Source: Ruminococcaceae bacterium UBA4871
Lineage (GTDB): Bacteria > Bacillota > Clostridia > Oscillospirales > Acutalibacteraceae
NCBI GenBank assembly: GCA_002399445.1
Contig: DHDR01000033.1
Span: forward strand, 25,416-72,000
Direction of reading: 5' to 3'
Length of the DNA stretch: 46,585 bases
A program made the position numbers and the translations under genes. Below the pieces are notes generated by a model. The model had not been told where the DNA came from. It did no database searches and was given only the letters and a program-made list of their open reading frames with translations. Below are positions 39,553-44,255 of the stretch, piece by piece; position 1 is the first letter of the stretch; every line of letters starts with the position of its first letter.

Positions 39553-41074
39553 CAAGTACGAACTGCGGGATTACCAGAAAGAGTGTCTTACAGCCATTCA
39601 AAATGCTGGTGCAGGAAACCATCTGAGCGTTATGGCCACTGGACTCGGCAAAACGGTTACGTTTACACACATTCCGCTGCCGGATGGAAAGCGGATGCTG
39701 ATTATTTCTCATCGACAGGAACTTGTCCATCAGCCGGAAAAGTATTTCTCCTGCCCGGTTGGCTTTGAACTCGGTTCGGAACATAGTCATGGTGAACAAA
39801 TTGTCAGTGCGTCCGTGCAAAGTCTGATTAGGCGGCTGGATTTTTTCAAACCGGATGATTTTTATATCATCGTGTGGGATGAAGCACATCACGCTGCGGC
39901 AAAGTCCTATCGGCAAATCATGAATTACTTTCACCCGTACCAGAACATCGGATTTACGGCTACTCCAAATCGCGGCGATCATGTACGGCTGGATAATGTT
40001 TTTGAGGATATTATTTTTGACCGCGATATTCAGTTTGGTATCCAAAACGGCTATTTGTCCAATGTGTTTTGCCGCCGGGTGGACATTGGCTACAATTTGC
40101 AGCAGGTACATACGCGCAGTGGTGACTTTTGTCAAGAAGAACTGAGTGAAGCTATGGCTGGTACAGCAAAAGGAATTGCGGAGGCTTACCGAGATTATGC
40201 GGTTGGTTCGACCTTGATTTTTACGATTAATGTGAAAGAAGCGAACGAAATAGCGGAACTGATTCCTAATTCTGTGGCTGTCACCGCAAAGACCGACCGA
40301 CAAGAGCGTGCAAACATCATCCGGCAGTTCACAGCAGGAGAAATCCCATGCCTTGTTAACTGCATGGTTTTTACAGAAGGAACCGATATTCCCCGTGTGC
40401 AGACAGTAATGATTGCCAGACCAACAAAGAATGATTCCCTATATACGCAGATGGTAGGACGCGGACTGCGAATTTTTCCGGGCAAAGGGAAGCTGAATCT
40501 GATTGACTGTGTCGGCGTATCGAAAAACAATGAACTTTGCACAGCACCGTCCCTGCTGGGAATTGATCTGAAAAATGTACCGGCAAACAAGCTGAAAAAT
40601 ATTCAGGGAGATCTGTTTGATTTACCTTTGAAGGTCAAGCAAGCAGTCAATGGACCGGAAAGTTGGATCATGGGGACGGAAATTGTTGACCTGTGGGCAA
40701 AAGAACAGAAATATAATCTACACAACATTAACTGGACACAAATGCCGGATGGCGGTTTGATTTTGCCGCTGAGCCGTCATAAAAAGTTCAGTATTCCTGC
40801 GCAGGATGCTGTTGGACGCGTTCATTTTCCGGGTGGTCAGGTGGTTTCTATGCAGACAGCATTGGATAGAGCGTTGGTACAACTGCAGCGTGATTATGGA
40901 GATAAGAAGATGCTGTGGGATAGAAACAGAGTGAAAAGGTGGGGCAGTCAGCCAATCAGTGAAAAGCAGCAACGTATTATTAAAAAACACTTCCCCGAAT
41001 TTGATACAGAAACGCTTACTAAACAGCAGGCGGCACAAATCATCAATCATATTTTGTATGATAATTCTCAATAA
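39536..41074 (+). CDS. Superfamily II DEAD/DEAH-box helicase
   Basis: 512 residues. Motif Q region ELRDYQKEC; motif I MATGLGKTVTF; motif II WDEAHHAA (DEAH); motif III FTATPNRGD; motif VI QMVGRGLRIFPGKG. The SSL2/RAD25-like family, acting on DNA or RNA with ATP hydrolysis. ATG 39536 overlaps the rep gene by 17 bases; upstream in-frame TTG 39488 and ATG 39500 would overlap more. Next to the initiator it may help open or unwind the origin (inference). The C-terminal 150 residues are element-specific. Confidence 0.93.
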   Translation: MRALADKYELRDYQKECLTAIQNAGAGNHLSVMATGLGKTVTFTHIPLPDGKRMLIISHRQELVHQPEKYFSCPVGFELGSEHSHGEQIVSASVQSLIRRLDFFKPDDFYIIVWDEAHHAAAKSYRQIMNYFHPYQNIGFTATPNRGDHVRLDNVFEDIIFDRDIQFGIQNGYLSNVFCRRVDIGYNLQQVHTRSGDFCQEELSEAMAGTAKGIAEAYRDYAVGSTLIFTINVKEANEIAELIPNSVAVTAKTDRQERANIIRQFTAGEIPCLVNCMVFTEGTDIPRVQTVMIARPTKNDSLYTQMVGRGLRIFPGKGKLNLIDCVGVSKNNELCTAPSLLGIDLKNVPANKLKNIQGDLFDLPLKVKQAVNGPESWIMGTEIVDLWAKEQKYNLHNINWTQMPDGGLILPLSRHKKFSIPAQDAVGRVHFPGGQVVSMQTALDRALVQLQRDYGDKKMLWDRNRVKRWGSQPISEKQQRIIKKHFPEFDTETLTKQQAAQIINHILYDNSQ

Positions 41075-41092
41075 AAGAAAGGACTTCAAAAC

Positions 41093-41320
41093 ATGAAAAA
41101 AAGGACACAAAAAAAGAGAATTTCCATAATATGCAGAAAAATTCGTATGGCTCGGCGGCGTGGATGGGTAGGTATCGGGCGTGGTTTGAATATAAGATTT
41201 TTCAAACTTCCGGAGGAGGAAGTGCAGTATCGTCAGTATGTTGCTAGGTTTCAGTGCCAGCAGTCAAAAGAGCAGAAACGCTGGATACTGGATGAAGCAT
41301 ACAAGATGTTCACAAAATGA
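41093..41320 (+). CDS. Small basic hypothetical protein (75 aa)
   Basis: 75 residues, strongly basic N terminus (MKKRTQKKRISIICRKIRMARRRGWVG). Not recognised. ATG 41093 follows AAGAAAGGAC. Overlaps the next gene by 4 bases (ATGA), so the two are coupled and follow the helicase gene by 18 bases. Confidence 0.55.
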   Translation: MKKRTQKKRISIICRKIRMARRRGWVGIGRGLNIRFFKLPEEEVQYRQYVARFQCQQSKEQKRWILDEAYKMFTK

Positions 41321-41544
41321 AAATGAAAAAACATTATGATCATCACCCGGCACAGACGGGCATATTACTCAAAAATAATCCGTGGGGGTATCGTGTGAAT
41401 GTAAATCATCCTCTTGTCCGTCCTTATTATGAACGCTATCAAAGATATTGTCATATGCCGGATTGGTGTCCGATGTCGGATGATGAACGTCGTGAATTTG
41501 AAGCATATTTTCTAGGGGAGAAAAAGAAACCAAAGGAGGAATAA
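41317..41544 (+). CDS. Small hypothetical protein (75 aa)
   Basis: 75 residues. HPLVRPYYERYQRYCHMPDWCPMSDDERREFEAYF is a compact helical segment with conserved-looking Cys, Trp and Pro; similar short proteins occur in clostridial ICEs, but I cannot name a family. Start overlaps the previous stop. It is followed within 6 bases by palindrome copy 4. Confidence 0.55.
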   Translation: MKMKKHYDHHPAQTGILLKNNPWGYRVNVNHPLVRPYYERYQRYCHMPDWCPMSDDERREFEAYFLGEKKKPKEE

Positions 41545-41549
41545 AAACC

Positions 41550-41561
41550 GGAACTGGTTCC
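41550..41561. repeat. Dispersed palindrome copy 4 (GGAACTGGTTCC)
   Basis: Exact 14-bp version (C...G flanks), 5 bases after the previous stop and 27 bases before the next start. Confidence 0.9.
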
Positions 41562-41588
41562 GATTAGACCTAAGAGAGGTAATAACAC

Positions 41589-42218
41589 ATGAATATCAGG
41601 ATTATTTTAATCGCTTCTTCTGCCGTGTTGATTCTGGGGCTTATTGGAAAGCATTATGTAGAATATAAATGTCCAGCAGAAGCAGACGAAAAAGGATATA
41701 AACAATTTTGTGGATTGCAGGAAGCTTTCGTTGTGATGGCAGCTATAAGTGGTTTAATACTTGGAACTGCCATATTCGGTTGGTTCGCAGTTACGGGTAA
41801 TGCCCGGAATTACACAAAATCAGTTGTTCAAAAAGTAACGCAGACCAGTAATCTCATGGCATTGAGATCGACATCAGAACAGGAAAGCAGTTTGGATGGC
41901 TTTGGCTGGGTTACGCTTGGCAACGGTAACGGATACGTAAACGGCAGCAGCAAAAAAGTATCCTATTACAAATTTTATACAAAAGACAGTAACGATGAGG
42001 TCAATCAGGTAAAGGTCAAACCAGATGATGTTATTGTGAAAATTACGACTGCAAAGCCTCATTACGACACCGTGGAAGTAACTACCACAATGATTTTGAA
42101 GCAAAAGTATCAAGCGCTTGGAATCCGTTCTGTTCCAGCACCGATGCCTGTCACAGAAGAGAAACATATTTTATATATTCCAAAGAATTCAATCAAACAG
42201 GAATATTCACTCAACTGA
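41589..42218 (+). CDS. Membrane protein with two N-terminal segments (209 aa)
   Basis: 209 residues. Segment 1 MNIRIILIASSAVLILGLIG, a short Cys-containing loop (YKCPAEADEKGYKQFCGL), segment 2 FVVMAAISGLILGTAIFGWFAV, then a soluble domain with beta-type character (KVSYYKFYTKDSNDEVNQVKVKPDDVIVKITTAKPHYDTVEVTTTM). No family recognised. ATG 41589 follows AAGAGAGGT. Bracketed by palindromes 4 and 5, so it looks like a self-contained cassette. Confidence 0.6.
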   Translation: MNIRIILIASSAVLILGLIGKHYVEYKCPAEADEKGYKQFCGLQEAFVVMAAISGLILGTAIFGWFAVTGNARNYTKSVVQKVTQTSNLMALRSTSEQESSLDGFGWVTLGNGNGYVNGSSKKVSYYKFYTKDSNDEVNQVKVKPDDVIVKITTAKPHYDTVEVTTTMILKQKYQALGIRSVPAPMPVTEEKHILYIPKNSIKQEYSLN

Positions 42219-42221
42219 ATC

Positions 42222-42233
42222 GGAACTAGTTCC
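42222..42233. repeat. Dispersed palindrome copy 5 (GGAACTAGTTCC)
   Basis: Exact 14-bp version (C...G flanks), 3 bases after the stop of the preceding gene and 48 bases before the next start. Confidence 0.9.
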
Positions 42234-42281
42234 GAATCTAAATGTACTAAAAATTTTATTTGTGAGAGATGAGGTTAAAAT

Positions 42282-42701
42282 ATGATTTTTCTTATATCCC
42301 TTTTTGTGGGATTTATGGTGATATCAATTCCCGAAATCATCGCGACAAGGAAGTTAAATGATAATAAGTATGCACATACCGTTACAACAGTAAGCCAAGA
42401 AGACTATGAAATCTATTCACTTAATATATGTGCGAATACTGAAGGAAAGCTACAAGCCTTTTATATCTTTTACCAAAAAACAGAAACCGGGATAACATTG
42501 AGAAAGCTCGAAACTGACAGCGTGGTGCTTTGCTGTACGGATAAGCATTCTTTTTATAGAACGGTAACTACGCAAAAAGTAAGACAATTTAATAATGAAA
42601 AGATCTTATGGCACAAATTTTGTGACCGCGATGAAGATGAAGAAATTAAAAGATATCTTAATGTTTCGCAGGCAGATATTGATAAATTGAATTTGCGTTA
42701 A
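42282..42701 (+). CDS. Membrane-anchored hypothetical protein (139 aa)
   Basis: 139 residues. A single N-terminal hydrophobic segment (MIFLISLFVGFMVISIPEIIA), then a soluble domain (SVVLCCTDKHSFYRTVTTQKVRQFNNEKILWHKF...). ATG 42282 follows GAGATGAGG. Between palindromes 5 and 6. No family recognised. Confidence 0.55.
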   Translation: MIFLISLFVGFMVISIPEIIATRKLNDNKYAHTVTTVSQEDYEIYSLNICANTEGKLQAFYIFYQKTETGITLRKLETDSVVLCCTDKHSFYRTVTTQKVRQFNNEKILWHKFCDRDEDEEIKRYLNVSQADIDKLNLR

Positions 42702-42704
42702 ATC

Positions 42705-42716
42705 GGAACCAGTTCC
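42705..42716. repeat. Dispersed palindrome copy 6 (GGAACCAGTTCC)
   Basis: Exact family member (arms perfect, centre CA), C...G flanks, 3 bases after the preceding stop. A one-mismatch relative (GAAACTGGTTCC) lies at 42766-42777 inside the next coding sequence. Confidence 0.9.
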
Positions 42717-42742
42717 GCTTTTTGGAGTGAAAGGAGAACAAA

Positions 42743-43378
42743 ATGGATAAAGAATTGCTAAAACAGAAACTGGTTCCGGTTAATATGCAAACGGAAAGTG
42801 AACTCTCAAATTGTATTGAGGAAATAGAAGCCTTATTCGACCATATCTTCTGGATACTGGTGATGGCTTTAGGACTTCAGATGTTTGAAAGCAGCGGCTC
42901 TTTTGGAAAGGGTACTATTCAGATTTTCTACATTTTCATGTATTCTATTTCCGCTGTATTGATACTGACTTATTTATTAGCGGCTAAACTCAAGGGAGAA
43001 AAGTATGATTTGGGATTACTGGGTATGATGGTGTTCTTCTTAGGACTTCCTAATGCTGTTTTTATATGGCCAATATTTCGACTTGCTTTTATGATTTTTG
43101 GCGCTGTATTGATTATTTTTAAAATGGTAAAAGAAAATTCGCATTTGAAACGGATAAAAGACGAGAATAATTCTGATAGAATCAGGAAGTGGGAAAAATG
43201 GAATATGCTTTATTTCATAGCCGCATATACGTTTTTGGTAACCTTATTTCTTGATATTAAGTTTAATTACAATCTGCTAACACTGTCTGTCCCGACTCCC
43301 AATGCTATTTTGCTTGTATCAGTAGGCTTAGTGGCTATATTAGGCACAATTAAAAAAGAAAAGTGGAAAATCGAATAG
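42743..43378 (+). CDS. Multi-pass membrane protein (211 aa)
   Basis: 211 residues with about six hydrophobic segments (HIFWILVMALGLQMF, IQIFYIFMYSISAVLILTYLLA, GLLGMMVFFLGLPNAVFIW, FRLAFMIFGAVLIIF, MLYFIAAYTFLVTLFLDI, AILLVSVGLVAILG). The first 35 residues are soluble. No family recognised. ATG 42743 follows AAAGGAGAAC. Part of the membrane-protein-rich cargo run. Confidence 0.6.
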   Translation: MDKELLKQKLVPVNMQTESELSNCIEEIEALFDHIFWILVMALGLQMFESSGSFGKGTIQIFYIFMYSISAVLILTYLLAAKLKGEKYDLGLLGMMVFFLGLPNAVFIWPIFRLAFMIFGAVLIIFKMVKENSHLKRIKDENNSDRIRKWEKWNMLYFIAAYTFLVTLFLDIKFNYNLLTLSVPTPNAILLVSVGLVAILGTIKKEKWKIE

Positions 43379-43504
43379 AAACTTCTATGGACTTATGCCT
43401 TAGTTGATGAGAATACTCGTACGATTGCGTATTACAAAGGGAAACTGGCGGAAATCAAAGAAGTTGAAATTCTTGATACAGTAGAGAGAAGGAGGGAACA
43501 GATT

Positions 43505-44056
43505 ATGCAGCTGGGTGTAAAAACAATCGGTAAAGTTGCTACTTGCTTTACCCAAAAGCATCAAGCTCCAGCGGATAAAACCCTATATGACAATGCAGAG
43601 GACTACAAGAATACGCAGCAATTTAAAAATATGCAGTGGATTATTACCAATTATCGCAGTTTGATGAAATTGTATGGACGAGAAAAACTTCCGGAAGAAC
43701 AGTTGGATACCAGAAGTTTTCATAAAATTATAGAAGAACTTATGCTGGATAATGCCAAGCCATGGAAGTTTGATGAATTTGTCAATGAATTGAGATCTGT
43801 GGCAGCGACCACAACGGAGATACTTGGTTTTGTCCGGCATAGCTTGAATTGTTACAGATTTTACTGTCAACTTTCCGGAGACGAAAAACTTCATCAGCAG
43901 TGCAGGATCCTTTGGAAGTATTACATTGCTCCCAGCAACGAATCACAGAAAAGCCTGCGTAGGCAGATCGTTTACAATGAACGAATTGAGAGAACAAATT
44001 TTTATGATATTTTGAACGCAGGAATTGCAAGTGCATCAAAATTTCTGTTGAATTAA
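43505..44056 (+). CDS. Hypothetical helical protein (183 aa)
   Basis: 183 residues, helical, no membrane segment and no family recognised (for example QFKNMQWIITNYRSLMKLYGREKL, CRILWKYYIAPSNESQKSLRRQIVYNERIERTNFYDILNAGI). ATG 43505 follows AGAAGGAGGGA. The same frame is open upstream back to about 43385 without a start codon (encoding VDENTRTIAYYKGKLAEIKEVEILD), which may be a remnant of an older N terminus or a fused gene end. Confidence 0.55.
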   Translation: MQLGVKTIGKVATCFTQKHQAPADKTLYDNAEDYKNTQQFKNMQWIITNYRSLMKLYGREKLPEEQLDTRSFHKIIEELMLDNAKPWKFDEFVNELRSVAATTTEILGFVRHSLNCYRFYCQLSGDEKLHQQCRILWKYYIAPSNESQKSLRRQIVYNERIERTNFYDILNAGIASASKFLLN

Positions 44057-44075
44057 AAGTGAAGCTTATAAAATA

Positions 44076-44087
44076 GGAACCGGTTCC
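44076..44087. repeat. Dispersed palindrome copy 7 (GGAACCGGTTCC)
   Basis: Exact perfect palindrome, 20 bases after the preceding stop and 60 bases upstream of the -10 of the polyvalent protein gene. Confidence 0.9.
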
Positions 44088-44147
44088 GATTCAACAAGCT
44101 AAATCAATTTTGCGGAAAAAATTGTTACCATTTGCGGACTGATACCG

Positions 44148-44156
44148 TGTTATAAT
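44148..44156 (+). promoter_or_regulatory. Extended -10 promoter of the polyvalent protein gene
   Basis: TGTTATAAT (extended -10; TATAAT at 44151-44156) without a clear -35. Transcription would start near 44163, 20 bases before the long hairpin. Confidence 0.6.
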
Positions 44157-44182
44157 AGTAGAGTTAAAAATTATATCAGCAC

Positions 44183-44233
44183 ATAAAAGCAGGCACTTGC
44201 ATGAAAGATACCCATGCAGGTGCCTGCTTTTAT
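44183..44233 (+). promoter_or_regulatory. 21-bp leader hairpin before the polyvalent protein gene
   Basis: Arms 44183-44203 and 44213-44233 pair over 21 bp with a single G-U and a 9-base loop (AAAGATACC). The 3' arm ends TTTTAT, so it can act as an intrinsic terminator. It lies 8-10 bases before AAAGGAGG. Position in the 5' leader fits an attenuator or a translation-controlling element. Confidence 0.65.
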
Positions 44234-44255
44234 GCAGCAAAAGGAGGTCCTACAA

